In this document: positions 51,857 through 60,647 of the stretch, in pieces | How the letters are laid out: each line of letters begins with the position of its first letter | Numbering within the stretch: the stretch's first letter is position 1 | NCBI RefSeq assembly: GCF_014642075.1 | Contig: NZ_BMIK01000002.1 | Span: 531,538-595,537, forward strand | From: Parapedobacter defluvii | GTDB lineage: Bacteria; Bacteroidota; Bacteroidia; Sphingobacteriales; Sphingobacteriaceae | Length of the DNA stretch: 64,000 nt | Reading direction: 5' to 3' | Made by a program: the position numbers and the translations under genes | The notes under the pieces: generated by a model | What the model was told of the DNA's origin: nothing | The model's database searches: none | What the model saw: the letters and a program-made list of their open reading frames with translations, nothing else

Positions 51857-52816
51857 TTATACGGTGATGACTACGTTTCCGGTCTTTTGGCCGGTTTCTG
51901 TATAGCGATAGGCTTCTACCAATTGTTCAAGTGGATAGGTTCGATCGATCACCGGTGTAAAACTACCCAAGCTGGCAAGTTCCCGGATCAGTAACACATC
52001 ATCGCGGCTGATGGTGGGCAGCGGAAACAACACTTTCCGGCCGCCACTCATCGGCGTGAAGAGTGCCAGTCCTATGTTTTCTGAATTTTTACCCAATTCG
52101 GTGGAGATGTATACCCCTTTGCTTTTCAGCAAGGGTTTGCATTGCCGGAAAGAGCGCTTTCCAACTGCATCAAAGATGAAGTTGAAGCGATGGGTGGTTT
52201 CCGTGAAATTTTGGGTTTGGTAATCGATCACTTCATCGGCCCCCAATGACGCTACCAATCCGACGTTCTTTGTATTAGAGACGGCTACTACATACGCTCC
52301 AAAATGTTTCAGCAGTTGTACAGCAGCCGAACCGATGGCCCCTGTCGCGCCGTAAACCATTACGGTATCCCCTTGTTTGATCCGGGCTGCACGGATATTA
52401 CCGAGCGCATAATGACTGCCTTCGGTAAGCGCTGCTGCCACGGTGTACTCCATCCCTTCGGGAATCGTAGCCAATGCGCCCGATGCTGCCATTACTTTGT
52501 ATTCGCCATGTCCACCAAAACGAGTATCGTCATATCCGAATACACGATCGCCTGGTTTGAAATTACTGACATCCCGACCAACTGATTCTATCTCACCGGC
52601 AAACTCGCAGCCAAGTATGTTGATTTTCGGTTTAAGTAAGCCACTGAAAAACCGGCTTATAAAATAGTTCGCACTGCGAAACCCACAGTCTGTGCGGTTT
52701 ACTGTGGTTGCGCGTATCTTGATCCGTACTTCATTTGTTTTGACCGTTGGTAGGTTGACTTCCTGCAATTGGACCACCTCGGGAGGACCATATCGGGTAT
52801 ATACCATTGCTTTCAT
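51857..52816 (-). CDS. zinc-free MDR-type NAD(P)-dependent oxidoreductase
   Basis: 319 residues. GroES-like N-terminus (YTRYGPPEVVQLQEVNLPTV, GCEFAGEIESVGRDVSNF) and a Rossmann domain with VMVYGATGAIGSAAVQLLKH. No structural zinc cysteines, so it groups with quinone oxidoreductases/crotonase-type MDRs. It ends with LVEAYRYTETGQKTGNVVIT, the standard MDR C-terminus. Reduction of quinones or enones is likely. It lies behind the GlxA-type regulator, on the same strand, which may control it. Confidence 0.88.
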   Translation of the reverse strand: MKAMVYTRYGPPEVVQLQEVNLPTVKTNEVRIKIRATTVNRTDCGFRSANYFISRFFSGLLKPKINILGCEFAGEIESVGRDVSNFKPGDRVFGYDDTRFGGHGEYKVMAASGALATIPEGMEYTVAAALTEGSHYALGNIRAARIKQGDTVMVYGATGAIGSAAVQLLKHFGAYVVAVSNTKNVGLVASLGADEVIDYQTQNFTETTHRFNFIFDAVGKRSFRQCKPLLKSKGVYISTELGKNSENIGLALFTPMSGGRKVLFPLPTISRDDVLLIRELASLGSFTPVIDRTYPLEQLVEAYRYTETGQKTGNVVITV

Positions 52817-52903
52817 TCGGTTGTTGTGCTGTCATCTTTTGCGTTGTATAAAGTTACGCTGTTATGTGTTAATTTAATATTAAATCCCGGCTAATTAGAT
52901 GAT

Positions 52904-53926
52904 TCACCTATTGCGGGGGATTTCTCCTTCATAAGCGGAGGGGACAGCTTCTTTATTGTATTTGTTTCGGTAGGTCAGTGGCGACAGGCCGGTTATCTTT
53001 CTAAACACTTCACGGAACGCTTTCTCGTCTGAATAACCCACTTCATACATGACTTCGTTGACTGTTTTGCGTGTGGTTTCAAACGCTTTTTTTGCGGATT
53101 CGATCTTTACCCGTTGTAAATATTCGAGCGGAGTATTACCGGTCGCTTTGATAAAGCGCCGGTCAAAATTTCTTCTGCCAACCGCAAACCGTTTTGAAAG
53201 ATCGGCTACGGATATTTTTTCATGGAAATTAGCTTCGATATATTCCTGGGCTTTTTTTACAACCTCATCTCCATGAGACTTTTGCCCGGTGAATATGGCA
53301 AAAGCAGATTGTGTTTGCCGGTCTATTTCCACCTGAAACGTTTTGGAGCAATAAATTGCCGTTTCCCTGTCGTAATACTTTTCCACCAGATACAACAGCA
53401 GATTTAAAAAGGAATAACCCCCTCCATTGGTATAGATGCCATTTTCGTCTGTGATTAATTTTTCAGTTTTTAGCTGTACATTGGGAAATAGCGACCTGAA
53501 ACGGTCCGCCGAGTTCCAATGTATGGAACAGCTTCTTTTATCCAGTAAACCGGACGATGCTAACATGAATGCTCCTGTGCACATACTGGCCACTTCTGCT
53601 CCGTTTTGGTATTGTTCGCGTATCCAATCGATCAGTTTGATATTCCCATCCAACGCCAGCTGGAATTCGGGAGTTAACGACGGAATCAGGATGAGGTCTG
53701 TCTTCTTTAAAGAAGCAATATTGACCTGTGGTTTTATGGTCAATAGACCATTGATGAATGCCGACTCATTTGCTACACCAGCAGTTTCAATTTTAAACAG
53801 TGGATTTTCACCCCTTTTTTGCCAGTAGTCGTTGGCACCGGTAAATAGTTGATAAGCACCCACAATACATGCAATTGTGCTGTTAGCTGTTTGGACATGG
53901 GGCACTAAAATGGTTGCGTGTTTCAT
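52904..53926 (-). CDS. GlxA-type transcriptional regulator (DJ-1/PfpI plus AraC)
   Basis: 340 residues from the ATG at 53926; a TTG 18 bases upstream lies in the promoter. N-terminal DJ-1/PfpI domain (about 1-185) with ASMCTGAFMLASSGLLDKRS at the nucleophile elbow; C-terminal AraC double helix-turn-helix (ISVADLSKRFAVGRRNFDRR, VNEVMYEVGYSDEKAFREVF). GlxA-like regulators usually sense a small metabolite and activate nearby genes; the oxidoreductase downstream is a candidate. Predicted leader is only a few bases. Confidence 0.9.
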   Translation of the reverse strand: MKHATILVPHVQTANSTIACIVGAYQLFTGANDYWQKRGENPLFKIETAGVANESAFINGLLTIKPQVNIASLKKTDLILIPSLTPEFQLALDGNIKLIDWIREQYQNGAEVASMCTGAFMLASSGLLDKRSCSIHWNSADRFRSLFPNVQLKTEKLITDENGIYTNGGGYSFLNLLLYLVEKYYDRETAIYCSKTFQVEIDRQTQSAFAIFTGQKSHGDEVVKKAQEYIEANFHEKISVADLSKRFAVGRRNFDRRFIKATGNTPLEYLQRVKIESAKKAFETTRKTVNEVMYEVGYSDEKAFREVFRKITGLSPLTYRNKYNKEAVPSAYEGEIPRNR

Positions 53927-53932
53927 CGTATG

Positions 53933-53963
53933 CAAATTTAACAAAACGTGTTGTCCAAATCAA
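53933..53963 (-). promoter_or_regulatory. promoter of the GlxA-type regulator, nearly leaderless
   Basis: Minus strand: TTG (53963-53961), 20 bases, TAAATTTG (53940-53933). Only 6 bases separate the -7 element from the ATG. Confidence 0.7.
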
Positions 53964-54077
53964 CCCGTGATAAAGTCTATTTTGCACCCGCCCCCGATGT
54001 GTATTTGTCTATATTTTTGAATCGTCTCGTTTAGGTAGGCGATGAAACATTTTATTCGTTAACAAAAAGATTGGATC

Positions 54078-55010
54078 ATGGAAAATCAGGATTTCAAAAC
54101 AACGGTTTTGGTCAACGCTACACCGCAACAAGTTTTCGGGGCTATAAATAATGTACGTGGATGGTGGTCGGAGAACATCGAAGGGGACACCGACAGACCG
54201 GGGGCCGAATTTTCATACCACTACCAGGATGTGCACCGGTCGACGATGAAAATTACGGAATGGATACCGGATAAGAAAGTGGTTTGGCATGTGCTGGATA
54301 ATTATTTCAAATTCACCACCGACAAGCAGGAATGGACCGGGACTGACGTAATCTTTGAAATTTCCGAAAGAGATGGACAGACGCAGTTGACTTTTATTCA
54401 TAGGGGCCTAGTGCCGGATTATGAATGTTTCCAAATTTGCCGGGATGCATGGACACATTACATCCAGGGTAGTCTAAAAGAGCTGATCGTGACGGGCAAA
54501 GGCAATCCGACACCGGCAGATACGGGAGAACGTACGGATGTGCAGCCGGCACAGGAGGAGATTCCAGCAGCCTCATCCACATCGAAAAGCATTCATCACC
54601 GGCTACTGATCGAAACACCTGTGGAGACGGTTTACGGGGCGTTGACCACACAGAAAGGATTAGCCGGTTGGTGGACACCGGAGACGATTGCACAACCGGA
54701 GGTAGGCAGTATTTTGCGGTTTTCCTTTGGCCCGGATTATTTTAAGGAAATGAAGGTTGAGGAACTCAAGCCCTACAGCCGGGTAAAATGGCTCTGCCTG
54801 AAAGGTTATGAAGAGTGGGTCGGGACGAAAATGACTTTCGAGCTGGAACCGCATCGTAAAGGAACTGTCCTGTTTTTTCACCACGATGGATGGAAAGACT
54901 ATACTCCCGAGTTTGCTTCATGCAGTTACGATTGGGCCATGTTTTTCAGGAGCCTGAAAAGGCTGTGCGAAACCGGAAAAGGGTTGCCGTATCCGGATCA
55001 GTACCGGTAA
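54078..55010 (+). CDS. tandem SRPBCC (AHSA1-like) domain protein
   Basis: 310 residues made of two START-like domains: about 1-140 (TTVLVNATPQQVFGAINNVR, GWWSENIEG) and about 170-310 (HHRLLIETPVETVYGALTTQ, LAGWWTPETIAQ), joined by a Glu/Pro/Ser-rich linker. Each has the YI.GSL/RSLKRLCETG.G-type closing helix. Single-domain relatives bind hydrophobic ligands or act in stress responses. The duplication within one chain is the noteworthy part. Monocistronic. Confidence 0.87.
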   Translation: MENQDFKTTVLVNATPQQVFGAINNVRGWWSENIEGDTDRPGAEFSYHYQDVHRSTMKITEWIPDKKVVWHVLDNYFKFTTDKQEWTGTDVIFEISERDGQTQLTFIHRGLVPDYECFQICRDAWTHYIQGSLKELIVTGKGNPTPADTGERTDVQPAQEEIPAASSTSKSIHHRLLIETPVETVYGALTTQKGLAGWWTPETIAQPEVGSILRFSFGPDYFKEMKVEELKPYSRVKWLCLKGYEEWVGTKMTFELEPHRKGTVLFFHHDGWKDYTPEFASCSYDWAMFFRSLKRLCETGKGLPYPDQYR

Positions 55011-55125
55011 GCTGACCGAGGGCAGTCGGTTGGAAAATAACTTAGCAGTTTCGTACAAGTTTTTTCGTCACCATTCTTCGACTTTTGTCAGGTAAAACAA
55101 TTTTAAAACAAAATCTGTACATGTC

Positions 55126-55602
55126 ATGAGTTATTTGGTATTAACAACTGTCCTGCCCATTTTTACGCTTATTTCGTTTCCTTCTCCTTCAAAAAACGGG
55201 GCGTTATTAAAACGTTTCTACAAGGAAGTATATGAAGATTGGAACATGGAAATGGTAGATGAAGTGTTGTCTGCCGAGTTTTTCTCACACGATTGGCCTG
55301 AGGGACAAAAGGGTCCGGAAGCATTCCGTAATTATTATGCAGCATTAAAAAAGGCGGTACCTGACGCTAGGTACAAGGTACAGGACCTAATTGCCGACGG
55401 GGATCGGGTAGTGGTACGCTGGGAGATGCATGGAACTCATAAAGGCTCTTTTCCGGGTATTGATATTGCTCCAACCGGACAGACTATTACACTCAAAGGG
55501 ATTGCCATTTACCGGATAGAAAATGGAAAGTTAATGGAACGTTGGGTCGTGTCCGATCTGTACGGTCTGCTGGAAGAAATCCGACCATCTTCACAGCCCT
55601 GA
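55126..55602 (+). CDS. SnoaL-like/ester cyclase-type protein
   Basis: 158 residues with a hydrophobic N-terminus (YLVLTTVLPIFTLISF) that may be a signal or anchor. The NTF2-like domain has FYKEVYEDWNMEMVDEVLSA, AVPDARYKVQDLIADGDRVV and VRWEMHGTHKGSFPG, the standard SnoaL pattern. Members with this pattern are annotated as ester cyclases but most have no shown activity. Ends 12 bases from the convergent AraC gene. Confidence 0.82.
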   Translation: MSYLVLTTVLPIFTLISFPSPSKNGALLKRFYKEVYEDWNMEMVDEVLSAEFFSHDWPEGQKGPEAFRNYYAALKKAVPDARYKVQDLIADGDRVVVRWEMHGTHKGSFPGIDIAPTGQTITLKGIAIYRIENGKLMERWVVSDLYGLLEEIRPSSQP

Positions 55603-55614
55603 AATGTGCATGAA

Positions 55615-56322
55615 CTAACGTTTAAGTACAAAAAATGGGTTGATTCCAAACATCCGTGCGTACACTTTGCAGAAATGAGCGGAATCGGAAAATCCTGCAT
55701 AGTGTGCGCACGCCGTTAAGGAATATCCTTCCCGCGCTTTCACTACCGCCACGAGGATTTTTTTCCAAAGAATACATTGATGAATTGATATGCCAATCTG
55801 CTCTTTAAACAGGTGTGAAAGCCTGCTCTCGGACAAAAATGAAGCTTCTGATAATTGAGACAGCGGTATGCTTTGGTCGGTGATGCGGGCGTCGATTTCT
55901 TGAAGGCAGTTACGGATCCTGAAGTCCAGATCGGCTGGAGTACCGCCTTCCCTATAGCGCTTCATCCATGAAATATTGAAATTTCCATTTTTATAGAACC
56001 GGTTTAGCCCGGGGGGATTTGCAATGGCATCATTTTGAGAGACTAATCGATATTGCTTTCTAAAATGGCTTCCCAGCGGGGATAATGGGTCCAAAAACAG
56101 CAGATTGCAGGTAGTGCCTAAGCAGCTAAAGCGATGGGGAAGATTCGAGGGAATAATGACACTGGTGATGTTGGTATGGTTTGACACAGCTGTTGTTACG
56201 TTAAATGTACCTTCCTTACAGCATACGATTTCGATGGCGTAATGCATATGCTTTTTGGTTTTGTAATCACTTTCAGTGAATACCGTATACCCCTCGTTGA
56301 TATTAAATAATTCTATGGGCAT
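55615..56322 (-). CDS. AraC-family transcriptional regulator
   Basis: 235 residues: N-terminal cupin-like sensor (VFTESDYKTKKHMHYAIEIV) and C-terminal double helix-turn-helix (IPLSQLSEASFLSESRLSHL, FKEQIGISIHQCILW; then LTACAHYAGFSDSAHFCKVY and ARMFGINPFFV). The target is unknown. A run of nine C lies about 40 bases upstream of its start. Confidence 0.88.
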   Translation of the reverse strand: MPIELFNINEGYTVFTESDYKTKKHMHYAIEIVCCKEGTFNVTTAVSNHTNITSVIIPSNLPHRFSCLGTTCNLLFLDPLSPLGSHFRKQYRLVSQNDAIANPPGLNRFYKNGNFNISWMKRYREGGTPADLDFRIRNCLQEIDARITDQSIPLSQLSEASFLSESRLSHLFKEQIGISIHQCILWKKILVAVVKAREGYSLTACAHYAGFSDSAHFCKVYARMFGINPFFVLKR

Positions 56323-56362
56323 TTTGTACTATTCAACGAACCGATCTGCTGTTGTATTATCT

Positions 56363-56371
56363 CCCCCCCCC
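56363..56371. repeat. C9 homopolymer tract upstream of the AraC-type regulator
   Basis: Nine consecutive C on the plus strand between the aldolase stop and the araC start, 41 bases from that start. A possible slippage site. Confidence 0.85.
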
Positions 56372-56398
56372 GTGTGTGGATTTCGAACCGGGGATTAC

Positions 56399-57457
56399 CT
56401 ATGCCAGATCAATCTCCCGCAACCGATAAACATCCTGAACAGCCTCCAGCAGAAGCACCCCTTCTGAAAAAGGTCGTTGAAATGCCCGCCTCCCCAGGAT
56501 AAGTCCCATCCCGCCGGCTCTTTTATTAATTACGGCGGTTTTGACAGACGCCGCCAGATCCGATGCTCCCTCGGACTCTCCGCCCGAGTTGATTAGACCC
56601 ACCCGGCCCATGTAGCAATTCAGTACCTGGTATCTGCAGAGGTCGATGGGGTGATCGGACGTTAAGTTGCTGTACATTTTGGGATGACTTTTTGAAAAAT
56701 TGATCGCGGTAAAGCCTCCATTCCCTTCGGGCATTTTCTGTTTGATGATATCAGCTTGGATAGTGACTCCCAAATGATTTGCCTGCCCTGTGATATCTGC
56801 GGCTACCTCGTAATTTTTGCCGTCTTTTTTAAATCCGTTATTACGGGTATAGCACCATAAAATGCATGCCATCCCAAGGCGGTGTGCATTTTCGAAAGCT
56901 TCTGCAACTTCAACCAACTGACGGTTGGAATTTTCCGATCCGAAGTATATGGTGGCACCTACGGCTGCTGCTCCCAAATTCCATGCTTCCCTCACGGTTC
57001 CGAACATGATCTGATCGTACTTGGTGGGGTACGTCAACAATTCGTTGTGGTTTAGTTTGACGACGAACGGTATTTTGTGGGCATATTTTCTCGACATCAG
57101 GGCCAGGTTTCCAAACGTTGTCGCAACGGCATTACATCCACCTTCGATAGCCAGTTTGATGATATTTTCAGGATCAAAATACAGTGGATTGGCTGCAAAG
57201 GAGGCGCCCGCCGAATGTTCAATGCCCTGATCAACCGGAAGGATCGAAAGGTAACCTGTGCCCGATAGCCGGCCGTGATTAAATAAGGCATTCAAATTGC
57301 GCAGGACCTGCGGATTCCGGTTGCTCAACGCAAATACATTATCTATAAATTCAGGAGAAGGGACATGTAAAAGGTTTTTGGAAATAGCCTCGCTTTTAAA
57401 GCTCAGCAGATTTTCTGCCTCGTTCCCCAACAAGTGCTGTATTTCAGGATAGTCCAT
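56399..57457 (-). CDS. fbaB: class I fructose-bisphosphate aldolase (DhnA/FbaB type)
   Basis: 352 residues of TIM-barrel fold. Landmarks: [20 protein letters not shown] near 70-90, VAATTFG-type segment [31 protein letters not shown] with the DhnA-type lysine, [10 protein letters not shown], and [11 protein letters not shown] phosphate loop near 290. It splits fructose 1,6-bisphosphate in glycolysis. Divergent from the Tm-1-like gene. Confidence 0.92.
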   Translation of the reverse strand: MDYPEIQHLLGNEAENLLSFKSEAISKNLLHVPSPEFIDNVFALSNRNPQVLRNLNALFNHGRLSGTGYLSILPVDQGIEHSAGASFAANPLYFDPENIIKLAIEGGCNAVATTFGNLALMSRKYAHKIPFVVKLNHNELLTYPTKYDQIMFGTVREAWNLGAAAVGATIYFGSENSNRQLVEVAEAFENAHRLGMACILWCYTRNNGFKKDGKNYEVAADITGQANHLGVTIQADIIKQKMPEGNGGFTAINFSKSHPKMYSNLTSDHPIDLCRYQVLNCYMGRVGLINSGGESEGASDLAASVKTAVINKRAGGMGLILGRRAFQRPFSEGVLLLEAVQDVYRLREIDLA

Positions 57458-57598
57458 ATGTATGATGTCTCATCTAATAACCCTCTTAGTTGCCAACATT
57501 ACACCTTGCCGATTGTTTTGGATTTATACCCTCAAATGAGAGGTCTTGCCAGTATTCGCAAATATCCCGTACCTTTAATGCCACTAGTAAACATAGCG

Positions 57599-58837
57599 AT
57601 GTCTGATATCCAAAAATCCATTGTTCTATTAGGGTGTTTTGACACCAAAGGGGAGGACTTTGCGTTTCTGCGGTCCTGTCTCTTATCCCACGGAGAAACG
57701 GTAATCACGATCAATACAGGTGTATATGGAAGTACTGCAGATTTCCCGGTGGATTTTGAAGCCGATGAAGTAGCAGTGGCAGGAGGGCATGCGCTCGACG
57801 AGCTACGTGAACGCGCAGATCGCGGCCATGCCGTTGATGTGATGGGGAAGGGGGCGGCCCGTGTGCTGGCACGCCTGTATGAGACAGGTGTATTAAAAGC
57901 TGCTATAAACATGGGCGGCGGCGGGGGGACCTACATCGCCCTGGCGGCGATGCAATCCATACCGCTTGGGATTCCCAAACTGTGTCTCAGCACGGTTGCT
58001 TCCAAGGACCTTTCCCGTCAGGTCGGCAGCAAAGACATCACCTTAATGCCATCGGTAGTCGACGTGGCGGGGCTGAACAGCATCAGCCGAATGCTGATCC
58101 GGCAAGCTGCTGCCGCTATATGCGCGATGGCTAATGTACCGGAACCCCCCGGAGTTACATTGGGGACTGTACAGCGCGTCGCTATCACCATGTTCGGTAA
58201 CACCACTGCTTGTGTGATGGCATGTGCAGATCTATTAAAAGCGAAGAGTTGCGAAGTATTCGTGTTCCACGCCAATGGAGTAGGGGGACAGACGATGGAA
58301 TCGCTGATACGCGAGGGATGTTTCGATGGCTTGTTGGACCTGACGACTACTGAACTGGCCGACGAGCTTTGCGGAGGTATATGCAGTGCGGGGCCAGATC
58401 GGCTGGAAGCGGCTGCCGCTTGCGGTATCCCCCAGGTGATCGCCCCGGGCTGTCTGGATATGGTTAATTTTGCACACCTGGATACGGTGCCGCAGCGGTA
58501 TCGCAGTCGTTTCTTATACAGCTGGGCACCCGACGTTACGCTGATGCGTACCAACGAAATGGAAAATCGCCAATTAGGACAGTTGCTTGCCCGTAAGTTG
58601 GGACAACCCAAAGCCTCAACCGCAGTGCTGCTGCCTTTGCAGGGGCTTTCACAGCTTGATGCGAACGGAAGTGCATTTTTCGCACCGTCTGTAAACCGGG
58701 TGTTGTTTGATGCAATAAAGGAAACTGTTGCCGAGCAGGTGGAGGTTATAGAAGTTGCTGCACATATTAACGATGGCCTGTTCGCCCGGCAGGCAGTCGA
58801 AACGCTGCTTCGCTTGATGGACCAGGTTACTACCTGA
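57599..58837 (+). CDS. Tm-1-like ATP-binding (UPF0261) protein
   Basis: 412 residues from the ATG at 57599; upstream in-frame sequence overlaps the leader of the divergent aldolase gene and has no family match. Two Rossmann-like halves: IVLLGCFDTKGEDFAFLRSC with GVYGSTADFPVD at the start, then MGGGGGTYIALAAMQ as the nucleotide loop (about 100-115) and VFHANGVGGQTMESLIREGC in the second half. It corresponds to the N-terminal part of tomato Tm-1. It pairs with the TIM-barrel gene 69 bases downstream. Confidence 0.9.
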   Translation: MSDIQKSIVLLGCFDTKGEDFAFLRSCLLSHGETVITINTGVYGSTADFPVDFEADEVAVAGGHALDELRERADRGHAVDVMGKGAARVLARLYETGVLKAAINMGGGGGTYIALAAMQSIPLGIPKLCLSTVASKDLSRQVGSKDITLMPSVVDVAGLNSISRMLIRQAAAAICAMANVPEPPGVTLGTVQRVAITMFGNTTACVMACADLLKAKSCEVFVFHANGVGGQTMESLIREGCFDGLLDLTTTELADELCGGICSAGPDRLEAAAACGIPQVIAPGCLDMVNFAHLDTVPQRYRSRFLYSWAPDVTLMRTNEMENRQLGQLLARKLGQPKASTAVLLPLQGLSQLDANGSAFFAPSVNRVLFDAIKETVAEQVEVIEVAAHINDGLFARQAVETLLRLMDQVTT

Positions 58838-58906
58838 TAAAAGGGCAGATTTGCGAATGTTGGTAAACTTCCCGACCTTCGTACCGGAAAATAAAAGATT
58901 CATCGT

Positions 58907-59767
58907 ATGCCAAATCCATGGACCGGGGTGGGCAACCCCTACACGAAACAGGAAGTTAGGGAGCGTCTGCAAAAGACACTAGCTGAAAATAAAGCAATCA
59001 TCGCCGCCGGAGCAGGTACAGGTATCAGTGCCAAATTTATAGAACGGGGAGGTGCCGACCTCATCATTATCTACAATTCGGGGCGCTTCCGTATGGCGGG
59101 ACATGGCTCTACCGCCGGACTGATGGCCTATGGTGATGCCAATGCCGAAGCACTGGAAATCGGTGAATTTGAAGTATTACCAGTGGTCAACGAAATTCCC
59201 GTCATCTGTGGTGTGCACGGCTCTGACCCCCGCCGCCGGATGTGGCACCATTTACTGAAGGTGAAGGATATGGGGTTCTCCGGTGTCAATAATTTCCCTA
59301 CCCATTCCATCGTTGATGGTCATTTTCGCCAAGTGTTGGAAGAAACGGGTATGGGGTTTGCCAAAGAAGTGGAGATGATCCGTTTAGCGACCAAGATGGA
59401 CCTATTTTCCATTGTATATGTAGCTACGCCGGAAGAAGCAAAGCAAATGGCCGATGCCGGTGCCGATGCGATCATCTCCCACGTGGGCACCACGGTAGGA
59501 GGTTCCATCGGGGTGGTCAACGCTACGCGCAGCATGGATTTTACCATCGAGCGGACCCAGGAAATCATTGATGCTGGCCGATCGGTTAATCCCGACATTT
59601 TCTTTCTTGCCCATGGAGGGCCGATCAATACCCCGGAAGATGTCCGTTACGTACTTGACCATACTACGGCACAGGGATTTGTTGGTGCTTCTTCCTTGGA
59701 GCGCATGGGCGTTGAAGAATCGCTGACGGAATTAACACGTGCATTCAAGGCGTTGACATTACGGTAA
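58907..59767 (+). CDS. phosphoenolpyruvate hydrolase-family TIM-barrel protein
   Basis: 286 residues. Key stretches: AIIAAGAGTGISAKFIERGG, GHGSTAGLMAYGDAN, VPVICGVHGSDPRRRMWHHL-type segment, NFPTHSIVDGHFRQVLEETG, and HGGPINTPEDVRYVLD. This family equals the C-terminal half of tomato Tm-1; the two halves are separate neighbours here. The native reaction is uncertain; PEP hydrolase is the database name only. Its 3' end overlaps a truncated DUF1801 gene. Confidence 0.9.
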   Translation: MPNPWTGVGNPYTKQEVRERLQKTLAENKAIIAAGAGTGISAKFIERGGADLIIIYNSGRFRMAGHGSTAGLMAYGDANAEALEIGEFEVLPVVNEIPVICGVHGSDPRRRMWHHLLKVKDMGFSGVNNFPTHSIVDGHFRQVLEETGMGFAKEVEMIRLATKMDLFSIVYVATPEEAKQMADAGADAIISHVGTTVGGSIGVVNATRSMDFTIERTQEIIDAGRSVNPDIFFLAHGGPINTPEDVRYVLDHTTAQGFVGASSLERMGVEESLTELTRAFKALTLR

Positions 59768-59945
59768 GCCTATAAGCCGTTATCGGGTTGCCGTCCAAAA
59801 ACCAGACAGGATGTCCGTGCCAGATTTTATTTTCGGCTTCAGACAGATGGGCATTGATTTCTTTCGCGAGCAAATCACAGATCAAGTTATCTTCCGTGGT
59901 TTTTGACTTGTTGTAATCTGAAATGCCTTTTGAATGGGTTGCCAT
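59745..59945 (-). pseudogene. truncated DUF1801 gene
   Basis: 66 codons from the ATG at 59945. Residues 1-53 (through ICDLLAKEINAHLSEAENKI and WHGHPVWFLDGNPI) match the first half of DUF1801 proteins of about 140 residues, but instead of the expected continuation (VGYSKLKD...) it reads TAYRLTVMSTP and stops. The 3' end is antisense to the end of the PEP-hydrolase-family gene. This looks like a deletion that fused the two genes' tails. Confidence 0.75.
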
Positions 59946-59997
59946 TGTATTTATTAATTCAATGTTTATGATATGCAGGTCATGGCAAAAAGAAGTT

Positions 59998-60549
59998 TTA
60001 AAAAGAATAACCGAAAGAAATGTACGGAAGATAGGGAATAAAATCCCCTTCATAGAGAATAGGGGATAAGCCTGCCCTGAAGTTAAATCCACCGTCAACC
60101 GGCTGTTTACGGTATCCAAAGGTTAAAGAACCCAATACCTGATTATCGACGTCCCGGCCACGATAATATTCCGTATACCAACCCTGTTCATCATACTGGT
60201 AATCATACCGGTCATATGAATTGCGGATATAGGATGCACCCGCACCCATTTCAAAATAGTGGCCGTTTTTTCCAAGTAGATAGTTTACCTGTACGGGTAA
60301 TGTTAAATAGTCTTCATTGTCTATCGAGAAATACCCCAACCCGGCTTTGCCGCCCCATCCGTTCCGTGTATGCTGAAAGCGGAAATCGTAATTTGCCGAG
60401 ATAAACCCCGGCCCTCCTAGCTCAACAAAAAATGACTGCGCACGTTGTCCTGGCTCATATATATCTATTTTTCGGTCTTGGGCTATTCCAACAAAAGAAA
60501 GAGATGCCAACAGCAAGATTAGTAGAGCACTTTTGGATAGGTATATCAT
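59998..60549 (-). CDS. small outer-membrane beta-barrel protein, unknown
   Basis: 183 residues: signal peptide (LLILLLASLSFVGIAQ), then alternating Tyr/Phe/Gly-rich strands (YFEMGAGASYIRNSYDRYDY; FNFRAGLSPILY) and a C-terminal Phe (ISFGYSF), all typical of small 8-stranded barrels. No named family recognised. Tail lies 52 bases from the truncated DUF1801 gene on the same strand. Confidence 0.72.
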   Translation of the reverse strand: MIYLSKSALLILLLASLSFVGIAQDRKIDIYEPGQRAQSFFVELGGPGFISANYDFRFQHTRNGWGGKAGLGYFSIDNEDYLTLPVQVNYLLGKNGHYFEMGAGASYIRNSYDRYDYQYDEQGWYTEYYRGRDVDNQVLGSLTFGYRKQPVDGGFNFRAGLSPILYEGDFIPYLPYISFGYSF

Positions 60550-60647
60550 AACGCAAAAAAAACTAATGGCTCAAAGAAACGAAAAAATAGCCAAAATATC
60601 TGGGGAAAATGCGTTACTGAGCAGCAAAGAGAGAGGGTGGGCCATAC

